Source: an uncultured Amphritea sp. | GTDB lineage: Bacteria > Pseudomonadota > Gammaproteobacteria > Pseudomonadales > Balneatricaceae | NCBI RefSeq assembly: GCF_937127095.1 | Contig: NZ_CAKZLP010000084.1 | Location: forward strand, 62,001 to 126,000 | Length of the DNA: 64,000 nucleotides | Direction of reading: 5' to 3' | In this document: piece by piece, positions 49,312 through 58,888 of the stretch | How the letters are laid out: the number at the start of each line of letters is the position of its first letter | How positions within the stretch are numbered: position 1 is the stretch's first letter | The notes under the pieces: generated by a model | Database searches by the model: none | The model's input: only the letters and a program-made list of their open reading frames with translations | What the model was told of the DNA's origin: nothing | Program-made: the position numbers and the translations under genes

Positions 49312-50919
49312 GTGAGATATTTAAACGCGATCTGCGCCTGCCTGCTGGGTTTGCTGATCAGTACCAGTGTCTTGGCGGAGACGCCCTCTGAGGCTCAGAA
49401 GCCTTTATTGCTGGAACTGACCGAGGTGAAACTCAGCAAGGCTCTGCCTGTGTTACAGCAGCTGGAAGCAAGTGAAGGGGCCGATATGATGGCTCTGTTC
49501 AAGACGATGCTGAACGGCGATCTCTATTACGAAAAAGAGACCAAACGTCTTATCGCAGCTCTCAAAGAGCAAAGTGTCACCCGCTATTCTGACCTGTTTA
49601 CGGGTGCCGCTCTTAATGAGCTTAGCAGTAACCAGGTTAAGAAAATAAAAGTCAATAATACCCTGCGGGGCTATCTGGGTGAGGCAATTGCCCGGATGCA
49701 ACTGAACCATCCTGACTCCGCCGTGAGAACGGATGCGGTTCGCTCACTGTTCTCCGATCTGGGACCCAATACCATTGAACTGATTCGAACTGCCCGCCTG
49801 AATGAGCAGAGTCGCTCGGTTCAGGAGGTGATGGATGTTGCCCTGGCACTCTATCGCGCTGCACATTCCGACGATGCCACTGAACGGCTGCAAGCGGTCA
49901 AGGACCTTGAAGGCAGTCTGGAACCGGAAGTGCGCAACCAGCTAACGAAGCTGGCAGAAAATGATCCTTCTCGCAGTGTCCGCAAAGCGGCGCAGATCGG
50001 GCTGGATAAAATTGATCAACAGGCTGAGATGTATGGTTTTATCAATCAGCTGTTTTTTGGCCTGAGTTTAGGCTCGGTGCTGCTGCTGGCGGCGATCGGT
50101 CTGGCGATCACCTTCGGGGTGATGGGCGTTATTAATATGGCCCACGGCGAGATGATTATGCTGGGTGCCTATACCACTTATGTAGTGCAGCTGATGCTGC
50201 CGAATATGATTGAGTACTCGCTGTGGATTGCGGTGCCGCTGGCCTTTATGGTGTCCGGTTTGGCGGGTATTCTGATTGAACGTCTGGTGATTCGTCACCT
50301 GCATGGCCGGCCACTGGAAACCCTGTTGGCGACCTTTGGTATCAGTCTGATCTTGCAACAACTGGTTCGTACCGTGTTTTCACCCCTTAACCGCCAGGTG
50401 GCAACGCCTGAATGGATGAGTGGTTCTATCGAGATTAATCCGTTACTCAGTCTGACCCTCAACCGTCTCTATATTGTCGCCTTTGCGTTGTTGGTCTTCA
50501 TGATTCTGTTGATCGTGCTGAAGAAAACCTCGCTGGGCCTGAATGTACGGGCGGTATCGCAGAACCGGGATATGGCGAAAGCGATGGGTATCCGTACCGA
50601 CCGTGTGGATGCGATGACCTTTGGCCTGGGGTCGGGGATTGCCGGTATCGCCGGTGTTGCCCTGAGTCAGCTGACCAACGTCGGGCCAAACCTTGGCCAA
50701 GCATACATTATTGATTCCTTTATGGTGGTGGTGTTCGGCGGCGTCGGCAACCTCTGGGGTACGTTGGTTGCTGCCTTTACCCTGGGTGTCGCCAACAAGT
50801 TTATTGAACCAGTTACCGGTGCAGTGCTGGCGAGTATTCTGGTGTTGGTGTTTATCATTCTGTTTATCCAGAAACGTCCTAAAGGGCTGTTTCCTCAGAA
50901 AGGGAGGGCGGCAGAATGA
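49312..50919 (+). CDS. urtB: Urea ABC transporter, permease UrtB
   Basis: A 535-residue LivH-type permease. A cleaved signal peptide and a helical, HEAT-like periplasmic region (about 25-235) precede about eight membrane helices starting near FFGLSLGSVLLLAAIGLAITFG. This long N-terminal form is common for proteobacterial UrtB. GTG start at 49312 has CGGAG upstream. It overlaps urtC by four bases. Confidence 0.95.
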   Translation: MRYLNAICACLLGLLISTSVLAETPSEAQKPLLLELTEVKLSKALPVLQQLEASEGADMMALFKTMLNGDLYYEKETKRLIAALKEQSVTRYSDLFTGAALNELSSNQVKKIKVNNTLRGYLGEAIARMQLNHPDSAVRTDAVRSLFSDLGPNTIELIRTARLNEQSRSVQEVMDVALALYRAAHSDDATERLQAVKDLEGSLEPEVRNQLTKLAENDPSRSVRKAAQIGLDKIDQQAEMYGFINQLFFGLSLGSVLLLAAIGLAITFGVMGVINMAHGEMIMLGAYTTYVVQLMLPNMIEYSLWIAVPLAFMVSGLAGILIERLVIRHLHGRPLETLLATFGISLILQQLVRTVFSPLNRQVATPEWMSGSIEINPLLSLTLNRLYIVAFALLVFMILLIVLKKTSLGLNVRAVSQNRDMAKAMGIRTDRVDAMTFGLGSGIAGIAGVALSQLTNVGPNLGQAYIIDSFMVVVFGGVGNLWGTLVAAFTLGVANKFIEPVTGAVLASILVLVFIILFIQKRPKGLFPQKGRAAE

Positions 50920-52088
50920 GTTCTTTTCTAACTAACTTTATGAGCTTTTCCAGAATTAACGGTGAGAGCAAGGTTGCGCCTTTTGTGGTGCTGCTGCTGG
51001 CGGTAACTGCGCTGGCCTCAGCCAGTAATCTGCTGATGCCACAGGATTCTGTTTTCTATGTGTCCACCTATACCATCACCCTGTTAGGTAAGTATCTTTG
51101 CTATGCCATGCTGGCACTGGCGGTGGATGTGATCTGGGGTTACTGCGGTATTCTCAGCCTGGGACACGGCGCATTCTTCGCCCTGGGTGGCTATGCCATG
51201 GGCATGTATCTGATGCGTCAGATCGGTGACCGGGGTGTTTATGGTAACCCGGAGCTGCCCGACTTTATGGTGTTCCTCAACTGGAGTGAACTGCCCTGGT
51301 TCTGGCAGGGTATGGATCAGTTCTGGGTGGCGATGCTGATGGTGTTGCTGGTGCCGGGTATTCTGGCCTATGTGTTTGGCTGGCTGGCGTTTCGCTCACG
51401 GGTAACCGGGGTGTATCTGTCGATTATGACCCAGGCGCTGACCTATGCTTTGCTACTGTCATTCTTCCGCAATGAGATGGGTTTTGGTGGCAACAACGGT
51501 CTGACCGACTTTAAAGATATTATCGGCTTTGATCTGCAATCGGATAACACCCGGGTTTCACTCTTTATTATCACTGCGCTACTGTTGTGCGGGCTGCTGG
51601 TATTGAGCAAGAAAATTATGCAAACCCGCTTTGGTAAAGTGATTGTGGCGATCCGTGATGGTGAAAGCCGGGCGCGCTTTATCGGTTATCGTACGGAAAA
51701 CTATAAAGTCTGGCTGTTTGTTTACTCCGCCATGATTGCCGGTATCGCGGGGGCGCTGTATGTACCCCAGGTAGGTATTATCAATCCGGGCGAGTTTTCA
51801 CCGATCAACTCGATTGAGATCGTCATCTGGGTGGCGGTGGGTGGCCGCGGAACTCTGATCGGCGCGATTATCGGCGCGATTCTGGTGAACTATGCCAAGA
51901 CTAAATTTACCGCCATTATGCCGGACGGCTGGCTGTTTGCGCTGGGTGCAATGTTTGTACTGGTGACCCTGTATCTGCCCAAAGGTCTGATGGGGCTTGT
52001 TGCTCAGCTCAAAGATCAGCAACTTCAATCGAAGCAGCGGAGTGCGAATAACAGTTCGAATGAAAAAGCAGAGGAGGGCCACGCATGA
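50916..52088 (+). CDS. urtC: Urea ABC transporter, permease UrtC
   Basis: A 390-residue LivM-type permease with about ten helices. WGYCGILSLGHGAFFALGGYAMG and GESRARFIGYRTENYKVWLFV are family marks. It forms the membrane channel with UrtB. Start and stop overlap the neighbouring genes (ATGA), implying coupled translation. Confidence 0.95.
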   Translation: MSSFLTNFMSFSRINGESKVAPFVVLLLAVTALASASNLLMPQDSVFYVSTYTITLLGKYLCYAMLALAVDVIWGYCGILSLGHGAFFALGGYAMGMYLMRQIGDRGVYGNPELPDFMVFLNWSELPWFWQGMDQFWVAMLMVLLVPGILAYVFGWLAFRSRVTGVYLSIMTQALTYALLLSFFRNEMGFGGNNGLTDFKDIIGFDLQSDNTRVSLFIITALLLCGLLVLSKKIMQTRFGKVIVAIRDGESRARFIGYRTENYKVWLFVYSAMIAGIAGALYVPQVGIINPGEFSPINSIEIVIWVAVGGRGTLIGAIIGAILVNYAKTKFTAIMPDGWLFALGAMFVLVTLYLPKGLMGLVAQLKDQQLQSKQRSANNSSNEKAEEGHA

Positions 52089-52918
52089 GCATACTCGAGA
52101 GTACCCGCGAAGTAATGCGCCGGGATCAGGTCTGGCCGTTTCTGCAAGACCATGATCAGAAGGTGGATATCTCCCATCAGGTGTTGCTCTATGTTGAGGG
52201 ACTGAATCTGAGCTTCGATGGTTTTAAGGCACTGAATGATCTGAACCTCTATATCAATGATGGCGAACTGCGCTGTCTTATCGGTGCTAACGGTGCTGGC
52301 AAGACCACGTTGATGGATGTGATTACCGGTAAAACTAAGTGCGATAGTGGTACGGTTTATTTTGGTCAGTCGCTGAACCTGCTGGAGAAAGATGAGGCGG
52401 AGATCGCTCAGTTGGGTATTGGCCGTAAGTTTCAGAAACCGACGGTGTTTGAAGCCCATACCGTGATGGATAACCTGGAACTGTCGCTGAAGTCTAATAA
52501 ATCGGTGATGCCGACCCTGTTCGCCACCCTTAACAGTGCTGAGTATGACCAGATCGATCATGTACTGGAGACTATCGGTCTGAAAGGTGAACGGATGATG
52601 CTGGCGGGCTCTCTGTCCCATGGTCAGAAACAGTGGCTGGAGATCGGTATGTTGCTGATGGCCAATCCCCGCCTGTTGTTGGTGGATGAGCCGGTCGCAG
52701 GGATGACCGTGCAGGAGGGCGAACGCACCGCCGAGCTGCTCACCTCGCTGGCAGGCGAGCGCACGGTGGTGGTGGTTGAGCACGATATGGAGTTTGTTCG
52801 CAGTATTGCCCGCACGGTGACGGTATTGCATCAGGGCTCCGTGCTGGCAGAGGGCACCATGGATGAGATCCAGAATAATCAGGATGTGATTGAAGTGTAT
52901 CTGGGAGAAGCGCCATGA
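52085..52918 (+). CDS. urtD: Urea ABC transporter, ATPase UrtD
   Basis: A 277-residue LivG-type ATPase. Walker A is GANGAGKTT, the ABC signature reads LSHGQKQWLEIGMLL and Walker B LLLVDEPVAG. A 35-residue N-terminal extension (with MRRDQVWPFLQDHDQKVD) before the first strand is typical of UrtD. Overlaps urtC and urtE by four bases. Confidence 0.96.
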   Translation: MSILESTREVMRRDQVWPFLQDHDQKVDISHQVLLYVEGLNLSFDGFKALNDLNLYINDGELRCLIGANGAGKTTLMDVITGKTKCDSGTVYFGQSLNLLEKDEAEIAQLGIGRKFQKPTVFEAHTVMDNLELSLKSNKSVMPTLFATLNSAEYDQIDHVLETIGLKGERMMLAGSLSHGQKQWLEIGMLLMANPRLLLVDEPVAGMTVQEGERTAELLTSLAGERTVVVVEHDMEFVRSIARTVTVLHQGSVLAEGTMDEIQNNQDVIEVYLGEAP

Positions 52919-53610
52919 TCAGTATTAAAAATGTTAACCAGTTTTATGGTGGCACACAGATTCTCTGGGATCTTAACCTGGATATTAAGCCGGGCTCCTG
53001 TACCTGTATTATGGGCCGCAACGGGGTGGGTAAAACCACACTGTTAAAGTGCATTATGGGGCTGTTGCCGGTCAGCAGCGGCGAGATTCTGCTGGAAGGT
53101 GAAGCGCTGCAGAATAAAAAAGCCGAGTTACGCGCCCCTGCGGGCATCGGTTATGTCCCCCAGGGCCGGGATATCTTTCCGCTGCTGACCGTCGAAGAGA
53201 ATCTCAAAGTGGGTCTGCCGATCCGTAAGGATGGCGCAAAAGAGATTCCGGATAAGATTTTTGAGCTGTTTCCGGTGCTGAAAGAGATGTTGCAACGGCG
53301 GGGCGGCGACCTTTCCGGTGGTCAGCAACAACAGCTGGCCATTGGCCGGGCACTGGTGCTGGAGCCAAAAGTGCTGATTCTGGATGAACCGAACGAAGGC
53401 ATCCAACCAAATATTGTCAAACAGATTGGAGATGTTATTCTGAAGCTCAATAAGGAAGAGGGACTGACAGTGATTCTGATTGAGCAGAAGTTGGGCTTTG
53501 CCCGCCGGGTTGGCGAAGAGTTTCGTTTGATGGAACGGGGTCGGGTGGTTGCCAGTGACCGCATGGATAACCTGAGTGAGGATCTGATCCGCCAATATCT
53601 GGCGGTGTAA
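52915..53610 (+). CDS. urtE: Urea ABC transporter, ATPase UrtE
   Basis: A 231-residue LivF-type ATPase. Walker A is GRNGVGKTTLLK, the signature LSGGQQQQLAIGRAL and Walker B LILDEPNEGIQP. Completes the five-part urea importer. UreD follows after three bases. Confidence 0.96.
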   Translation: MISIKNVNQFYGGTQILWDLNLDIKPGSCTCIMGRNGVGKTTLLKCIMGLLPVSSGEILLEGEALQNKKAELRAPAGIGYVPQGRDIFPLLTVEENLKVGLPIRKDGAKEIPDKIFELFPVLKEMLQRRGGDLSGGQQQQLAIGRALVLEPKVLILDEPNEGIQPNIVKQIGDVILKLNKEEGLTVILIEQKLGFARRVGEEFRLMERGRVVASDRMDNLSEDLIRQYLAV

Positions 53611-53613
53611 ACT

Positions 53614-54588
53614 ATGATCAGTTTGTCTGAACCGGCCTTGTCTGAACCTCAGCTGTCTGAATCTGAGTTGTTTGAATCTGAGTTGTCTCAGCTGAAAGAA
53701 GGCGCCCCTGAATCCCTTCAGCAGAAAAAAGCCTCAGCCTGGAACGCCGAACTGTCGCTGCAGTTTGGCCGCACAGCCCGGGGCACTGTACTGCAACGCG
53801 CTGAACACCAGGGGCCTCTCTATGTGCAGAAAGCGTTTTATCCCGAAGGGCCGGATCTGGCTCAGGTCTATCTGCTGCATCCGCCGGGCGGCATGGTTTC
53901 CGGTGACCGTCTGCAAATCACCGTTGACTGTAAGGATGGCAGCCATGCGTTGTTAACCACTCCCGGCGCTGGCCGTGTCTACCGGGCACGCCCTGATCGC
54001 AGCCTGCAACACCAGACCAATACACTCAATCTAAGTGCTGGCAGCTCAGTCGAGTGGTTACCGATGGAAACCATTCTCTATCCCGACGCCTGTACCCGGC
54101 TGGACACCCATGTGAACCTGGCGGATGACGCCCGCTTCATCGGCTGGGAGATCACCAGCCTGGGAATGCCCAATCAAAACCTGCCGTTTGACAGCGGTAA
54201 TCTGTCACAAACCCTGCAGATCAACCGTGATGAGCGGATTCTGCTGCGCGAGCGGCTGCAGATCGATGACCGTAACCGAGCGTTGCTGAGGGGCAGTGCC
54301 GGATTGCGCGGACTTCCGGTGACCGGTTTGATGGTTGCCGGGCCGTTTACGATGGCGGATACTCAAACCACTGAACCGGCGATCGATCTGATGGTAAAAC
54401 AACTACGTCAGCTGACAACCGACTGCGACGCGCTGGCGTCTGTCAGCCTGACCGGTGAGTTTATGACGATTCGCTATCTGGGAAACCGGACCGATCAGGC
54501 AATGAAACTGTTTATTCGCTGCTGGCATGAGATTAGGCCGCAACTACTGGGGCGTGAGGCATGCGAGCCGCGTATTTGGGCGACCTGA
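53614..54588 (+). CDS. ureD: Urease accessory protein UreD (UreH)
   Basis: A 324-residue chaperone that binds apo-urease with UreF and UreG for nickel insertion. Family marks are HPPGGMVSGDRL, LLTTPGAGRVYRA and WLPMETILYPDA. The first ~25 residues are an unusual run of five-residue repeats of LSEPx/LSESE type, coded by 15-bp tandem DNA repeats (53623-53697), before the normal start of the family near AWNAELSLQFG. It lies directly after urtE, fusing uptake and hydrolysis in one operon. Confidence 0.94.
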   Translation: MISLSEPALSEPQLSESELFESELSQLKEGAPESLQQKKASAWNAELSLQFGRTARGTVLQRAEHQGPLYVQKAFYPEGPDLAQVYLLHPPGGMVSGDRLQITVDCKDGSHALLTTPGAGRVYRARPDRSLQHQTNTLNLSAGSSVEWLPMETILYPDACTRLDTHVNLADDARFIGWEITSLGMPNQNLPFDSGNLSQTLQINRDERILLRERLQIDDRNRALLRGSAGLRGLPVTGLMVAGPFTMADTQTTEPAIDLMVKQLRQLTTDCDALASVSLTGEFMTIRYLGNRTDQAMKLFIRCWHEIRPQLLGREACEPRIWAT

Positions 54589-54655
54589 TTACTGTGAATT
54601 CTGCCAGCGTTCATCCTGTGAGCGCCACGAACGAGATAAGTTAAAGGAATAGATG

Positions 54656-54958
54656 ATGGAACTGCTGCCAAGAGAGAAAGATAAATTACTGGTGTTTACT
54701 GCGGCCCTGCTGGCCGAACGTCGCCTTAACCGGGGTTTGAAACTGAACTATCCGGAAGCGATGGCCTTCCTGACCATGGAGATCATGGAGGGTGCACGGG
54801 ATGGTAAAACGGTTGCCGAGCTGATGGGCTATGGTAAAACCCTGCTGAGTGCCGATCAGGTGATGGACGGGGTGATAGAACTGATCCATGAAGTGCAGGT
54901 GGAAGCGACCTTCCCGGATGGGACCAAACTGGTCACCGTACATAACCCGATCTGCTGA
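54656..54958 (+). CDS. ureA: Urease, gamma subunit
   Basis: A 100-residue structural subunit: MELLPREKDKLLVFTAALLA at the start, GRDGKTVAEL-type loop (ARDGKTVAELM) and the C-terminal FPDGTKLVTVHNPI. The second of two ATGs gives the family's usual 100 residues and better spacing to AAAGGA; the first, at 54653, adds one Met. Confidence 0.96.
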   Translation: MELLPREKDKLLVFTAALLAERRLNRGLKLNYPEAMAFLTMEIMEGARDGKTVAELMGYGKTLLSADQVMDGVIELIHEVQVEATFPDGTKLVTVHNPIC

Positions 54959-54970
54959 GAGGAGAAGACG

Positions 54971-55297
54971 ATGATTCCTGGAGAGATACAGGCCGCAAAA
55001 GGCACCATTGAGTTGAACGAGGGACGCAAAACGATCTCCCTGCGGGTGGAAAATCGAGGTGATCGACCGGTGCAAATCGGCTCTCACTACCATTTCTATG
55101 AGGTGAACCCGGCGCTTGAGTTTGATCGTGAACTCGCGCGGGGCTTCCGTCTGAATATTATTTCCGGCACGGCGGTGCGTTTTGAGCCGGGCCAGGGGCG
55201 TGAAGTTGAACTGGTTGAATATGCCGGCAGCCGCACCGTCTATGGTTTTCGGGGCGATGTAATGGGCAGCTTGGATAGTGGGGAGGATGCAGTATGA
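54971..55297 (+). CDS. ureB: Urease, beta subunit
   Basis: A 108-residue structural subunit with MIPGEIQAAKGTIELNEGR, IGSHYHFYEVNPAL and the FEPGQGREVELVEYAG segment. AGAGGAGAAG precedes the start. It overlaps ureC by four bases (ATGA). Confidence 0.97.
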   Translation: MIPGEIQAAKGTIELNEGRKTISLRVENRGDRPVQIGSHYHFYEVNPALEFDRELARGFRLNIISGTAVRFEPGQGREVELVEYAGSRTVYGFRGDVMGSLDSGEDAV

Positions 55298-57000
55298 CTA
55301 AGATGGATCGTACCGCCTATGCACAGATGTTTGGCCCGACCACCGGTGACCGGGTGCGCCTGGGTGATACTGAATTGTGGATTGAGGTAGAGAAAGATTT
55401 CACCACCTACGGTGACGAGGTGAAGTTTGGTGGAGGCAAGGTAATCCGTGACGGTCAGGGCCAGAGTCAGTGCGGTAACGACGTCTGTGTTGATCTGGTG
55501 ATCACCAATGCGCTGGTGCTGGATCACTGGGGTATCGTTAAAGGTGACGTCGGTATCCGTGAAGGCCGTATTTTTAAAGTCGGTAAAGCGGGTAACCCGG
55601 ACACCCAGGACAACGTCGATATCATTATTGGCCCGGGTACCGAAGTGATCGCCGGAGAGGGCAGTATTCTTACAGCGGGTGGTATTGATGCCCATATCCA
55701 TTTCATCTGTCCACAACAAATTGAAGAAGCGCTGATGTCCGGGGTGACCACCATGATCGGTGGCGGTACCGGACCTGCAACCGGAACTAACGCAACCACC
55801 TGTACACCGGGGCCGTGGTATATCGGTAAGATGTTACAGTCGACCGATGCGATGGCGATGAACTTTGGCTTTCTGGGTAAGGGTAACGGCAGTTTGCCGA
55901 AGCCACTGGAAGATCAGCTGGAGGCCGGTGCCTGTGGTCTGAAACTGCATGAGGACTGGGGCACTACGCCGGCGTCAATCGACAACTGTCTCTCTGTAGC
56001 CGATAAATATGATGTGCAGGTGGCGATTCATACCGACACCCTGAACGAGTCTGGCTTTGTCGATGATACCCTGGCAGCGTTTAAAGACCGGGTGATTCAT
56101 ACCTACCACACCGAGGGTGCCGGTGGCGGCCACGCGCCGGATATTATCCGTGCCTGTGCCTATCCCAATGTGTTGCCATCGTCGACGAATCCGACCCGCC
56201 CCTATACCCGTAATACGGTGGATGAGCATCTGGATATGTTGATGGTATGTCACCATCTGGACAGCAATATCCCTGAGGACGTGGCCTTTGCTGATTCCCG
56301 AATCCGTAAAGAGACTATCGCCGCGGAAGATATCTTCCATGACCGCGGTGCCTTCAGCATGATCTCGTCTGACTCCCAGGCGATGGGGCGTGTCGGTGAA
56401 GTCGTCACCCGTACCTGGCAGACTGCGCATAAGATGAAAACGCAGTTTGGTTTGCTGCCGGAAGATGAAACCCTGGGCTGTGATAACTTTCGTGCCCGTC
56501 GTTATATTGCCAAGTACACCATTAATCCGGCGATTGCCCACGGGATCTCTCATGAGGTAGGCTCGATTGAACCGGGTAAACTGGCGGATCTGGTATTGTG
56601 GAAACCGGCATTTTTCGGTGTTAAGCCTTTACTGATTATTAAAGGCGGCATGATCGCAGCGGCGCCAATGGGTGATCCGAATGCCTCCATTCCAACCCCA
56701 CAGCCGGTGCATTACCGGCCGATGTTTGGCTCCTTTGGTCAGGCACCCGCGAAGACCTCAGTAACCTTTGTGTCGGCTGCGGCGCTGGAAAAAGATATCG
56801 GTGGGCAACTGGGGCTGAACCGTCGTCTGGTCGCCTGTGCTAATACCCGCACTATCGGTAAGAAGGATATGGTGCACAACGACTGGATGCCGAATATTAC
56901 TGTAGATCCGCAGACCTATGAGGTGCGGGCCGATGGTGAGTTGTTAACCTGTGAACCGGCGGACGTATTGCCACTGGCTCAACTGTACAACTTGTTTTAA
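55294..57000 (+). CDS. ureC: Urease, alpha (catalytic) subunit
   Basis: A 568-residue amidohydrolase with two nickel ions. The bridging, carbamylated lysine is K217 (GLKLHEDWG), the flap cysteine and general acid are C319 and H320 (MVCHHLD), and the nickel ligand D360 lies in SSDSQAMG. All are at canonical positions, and HIHFICPQQ (nickel ligands near 134-136) is intact, so the enzyme should be active. It hydrolyses urea to ammonia and carbamate. Confidence 0.98.
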   Translation: MTKMDRTAYAQMFGPTTGDRVRLGDTELWIEVEKDFTTYGDEVKFGGGKVIRDGQGQSQCGNDVCVDLVITNALVLDHWGIVKGDVGIREGRIFKVGKAGNPDTQDNVDIIIGPGTEVIAGEGSILTAGGIDAHIHFICPQQIEEALMSGVTTMIGGGTGPATGTNATTCTPGPWYIGKMLQSTDAMAMNFGFLGKGNGSLPKPLEDQLEAGACGLKLHEDWGTTPASIDNCLSVADKYDVQVAIHTDTLNESGFVDDTLAAFKDRVIHTYHTEGAGGGHAPDIIRACAYPNVLPSSTNPTRPYTRNTVDEHLDMLMVCHHLDSNIPEDVAFADSRIRKETIAAEDIFHDRGAFSMISSDSQAMGRVGEVVTRTWQTAHKMKTQFGLLPEDETLGCDNFRARRYIAKYTINPAIAHGISHEVGSIEPGKLADLVLWKPAFFGVKPLLIIKGGMIAAAPMGDPNASIPTPQPVHYRPMFGSFGQAPAKTSVTFVSAAALEKDIGGQLGLNRRLVACANTRTIGKKDMVHNDWMPNITVDPQTYEVRADGELLTCEPADVLPLAQLYNLF

Positions 57001-57054
57001 GTGAAGCTGTTTTTAAAGCGTGCTTTTTTAAAGCCTGTTTTTTAAGGAAAAGAG

Positions 57055-57501
57055 ATGCTGGAAGTTTATGAGCGCTTAGGCGATCACTGCCACGAAACGG
57101 TGTATACCACCGTGGTGCTGAGTCAGGAACAGAGAGATCGAGGCCGGTTGAAACTGACCGGGGAGAATGGCGAAGAGGTTCGCCTGTTTCTGGAGCGGGG
57201 CAAGCCGTTGCTGGTCGGTGAATATCTGAAAACCAGTTGTGGTAAATTTATAAAGGTTGAAGGTGCGGTGGAAGCGGTCACACACGCAGAGTGTGATGAC
57301 TGGCAGACCTTTGCCCGGGCCTGTTATCACCTGGGCAACCGTCACGTGAAACTGCAGGTAGGGGAGCGCTGGTTAAGGATGCAGCCGGATCATGTACTGG
57401 AGGAGATGCTGGAACTGTTAGGCCTGAGCCTCACCCATTTGGAAGACGTATTTGTACCGGAATCAGGAGCCTACAGTAATGGCGGCCATCACCACCACTG
57501 A
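57055..57501 (+). CDS. ureE: Urease nickel metallochaperone UreE
   Basis: A 148-residue protein that delivers nickel. The C-terminal domain has GNRHVKLQV with the conserved metal-binding histidine, and the protein ends with a GGHHHH nickel tail. The codons for this tail overlap the start of ureF. Separated from ureC by 54 bases containing short T-rich direct repeats. Confidence 0.95.
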   Translation: MLEVYERLGDHCHETVYTTVVLSQEQRDRGRLKLTGENGEEVRLFLERGKPLLVGEYLKTSCGKFIKVEGAVEAVTHAECDDWQTFARACYHLGNRHVKLQVGERWLRMQPDHVLEEMLELLGLSLTHLEDVFVPESGAYSNGGHHHH

Positions 57502-58159
57502 TACCGCACTGTTAAGGCTGATGCAGCTGAGCAGTGTCAGTCTGCCGGTGGGTGGCTATGCCTTCTCTCAGGGGTTGGAGTTTGCCATTGAGAGTGGCTG
57601 GATCAGAAACGCACCGCAGGTGTCTGAGTGGCTGGAGCAGCAGCTGCTCTATTCGGTCGCCCAGACCGATCTGCCATTGCTACGACTGGCAATGACAGCT
57701 GCCGCTGAACAAAATCAGATTCAGCTGCAACAGTGCAATGATCTGGCGCTGGCCTGCCGTGAAACCCGTGAGCTGCGACTCACAGACAGCGCGATGGGGG
57801 AGGCGATGAACCGCTTGCTGGTCAGTCTTAATCTGTCCCAGCCGTTGCCAACATCCGCTGAGTTAAGCTTTGTGGTGCTGTTTGGTATCGCCGCGCAAAA
57901 CTGGCAGATCGATTATCCGACCACCGCGCTGGGGTTTCTCTGGTCATGGCTGGAAAATCAGGTTGCTGCCGCGACTAAACTGGTCCCTCTGGGCCAGACC
58001 CAGGCTCAGCAGTTGCTGGGCGAGCTGCAACCGTTGTTACCCTTGGCGATCAGTCGGGCAAAACAGGTTGCAGAAGATGAGATTGGTAATGGTCTGCAGG
58101 GGCTGGCAATCGCCAGTGCGGGCCATGAAACACAGTATTCAAGATTATTCCGTTCCTGA
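57479..58159 (+). CDS. ureF: Urease accessory protein UreF
   Basis: A 226-residue helical protein that gates UreG in the UreDFG complex. LMQLSSVSLPVGGYAFSQGL at the start and RETRELRLTDSAMGEAM in the middle are typical. ATG at 57479 lies inside the end of ureE, with CAGGAG in front. Confidence 0.95.
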   Translation: MAAITTTDTALLRLMQLSSVSLPVGGYAFSQGLEFAIESGWIRNAPQVSEWLEQQLLYSVAQTDLPLLRLAMTAAAEQNQIQLQQCNDLALACRETRELRLTDSAMGEAMNRLLVSLNLSQPLPTSAELSFVVLFGIAAQNWQIDYPTTALGFLWSWLENQVAAATKLVPLGQTQAQQLLGELQPLLPLAISRAKQVAEDEIGNGLQGLAIASAGHETQYSRLFRS

Positions 58160-58197
58160 CCTGATCAGGACGAACGGTAACCTTCAGGAGAGTTAGG

Positions 58198-58860
58198 TTG
58201 AGCACACAACAGCCAGGTAAACCAAAACAAACACTGCGCATCGGCGTAGGCGGTCCGGTCGGATCGGGTAAAACAGCGCTGCTACGCTCACTCTGTTCAG
58301 CGATGCGTGAACATTACGATATTGCCGTCGTCACCAACGATATCTATACCCAGGAAGACGCTAAGTTTCTGACGCAACATGAAGCGCTGGATGCTGACCG
58401 TATTATCGGTGTCGAGACCGGCGGTTGTCCGCATACGGCGATTCGTGAAGATGCGTCGATGAATCTTGCGGCGATTGATCAGCTGATCGCCCGTCATGGT
58501 GCGCTGGATGTGGTGTTTGTCGAAAGCGGTGGTGATAACCTCAGTGCAACCTTTAGCCCGGAGTTGTCAGATCTGACCCTCTATGTGATCGATGTTTCAG
58601 CGGGTGATAAGATTCCCCGTAAAGGTGGCCCGGGTATTACCCGTTCCGATCTGCTGATCATCAATAAGACCGATCTGGCACCTTTAGTAGGCGCATCCCT
58701 GGAAGTGATGGATGTGGATGCAAAACGGATGCGCGGTGACCGCCCCTTTGTCTTTTCAAATTTGAAGAAAGCGGAGGGTTTGCAACAGATTATTGATTTT
58801 ATTGTATCCGAAGGGATGCTTGAGTCGAAGCAACTGCCACCCGTTAAGGCCGTTGTCTGA
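58198..58860 (+). CDS. ureG: Urease accessory GTPase UreG
   Basis: A 220-residue SIMIBI GTPase powering nickel insertion. P-loop GGPVGSGKTALL, the metal-binding CPH in GVETGGCPHTAIREDAS, and the guanine motif INKTDLAP are present. The start codon is TTG at 58198, with CAGGAGAG eight bases upstream; no better ATG exists. Confidence 0.96.
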   Translation: MSTQQPGKPKQTLRIGVGGPVGSGKTALLRSLCSAMREHYDIAVVTNDIYTQEDAKFLTQHEALDADRIIGVETGGCPHTAIREDASMNLAAIDQLIARHGALDVVFVESGGDNLSATFSPELSDLTLYVIDVSAGDKIPRKGGPGITRSDLLIINKTDLAPLVGASLEVMDVDAKRMRGDRPFVFSNLKKAEGLQQIIDFIVSEGMLESKQLPPVKAVV

Positions 58861-58888
58861 AATTTAATAGGATAGTAAGGAGCACACA

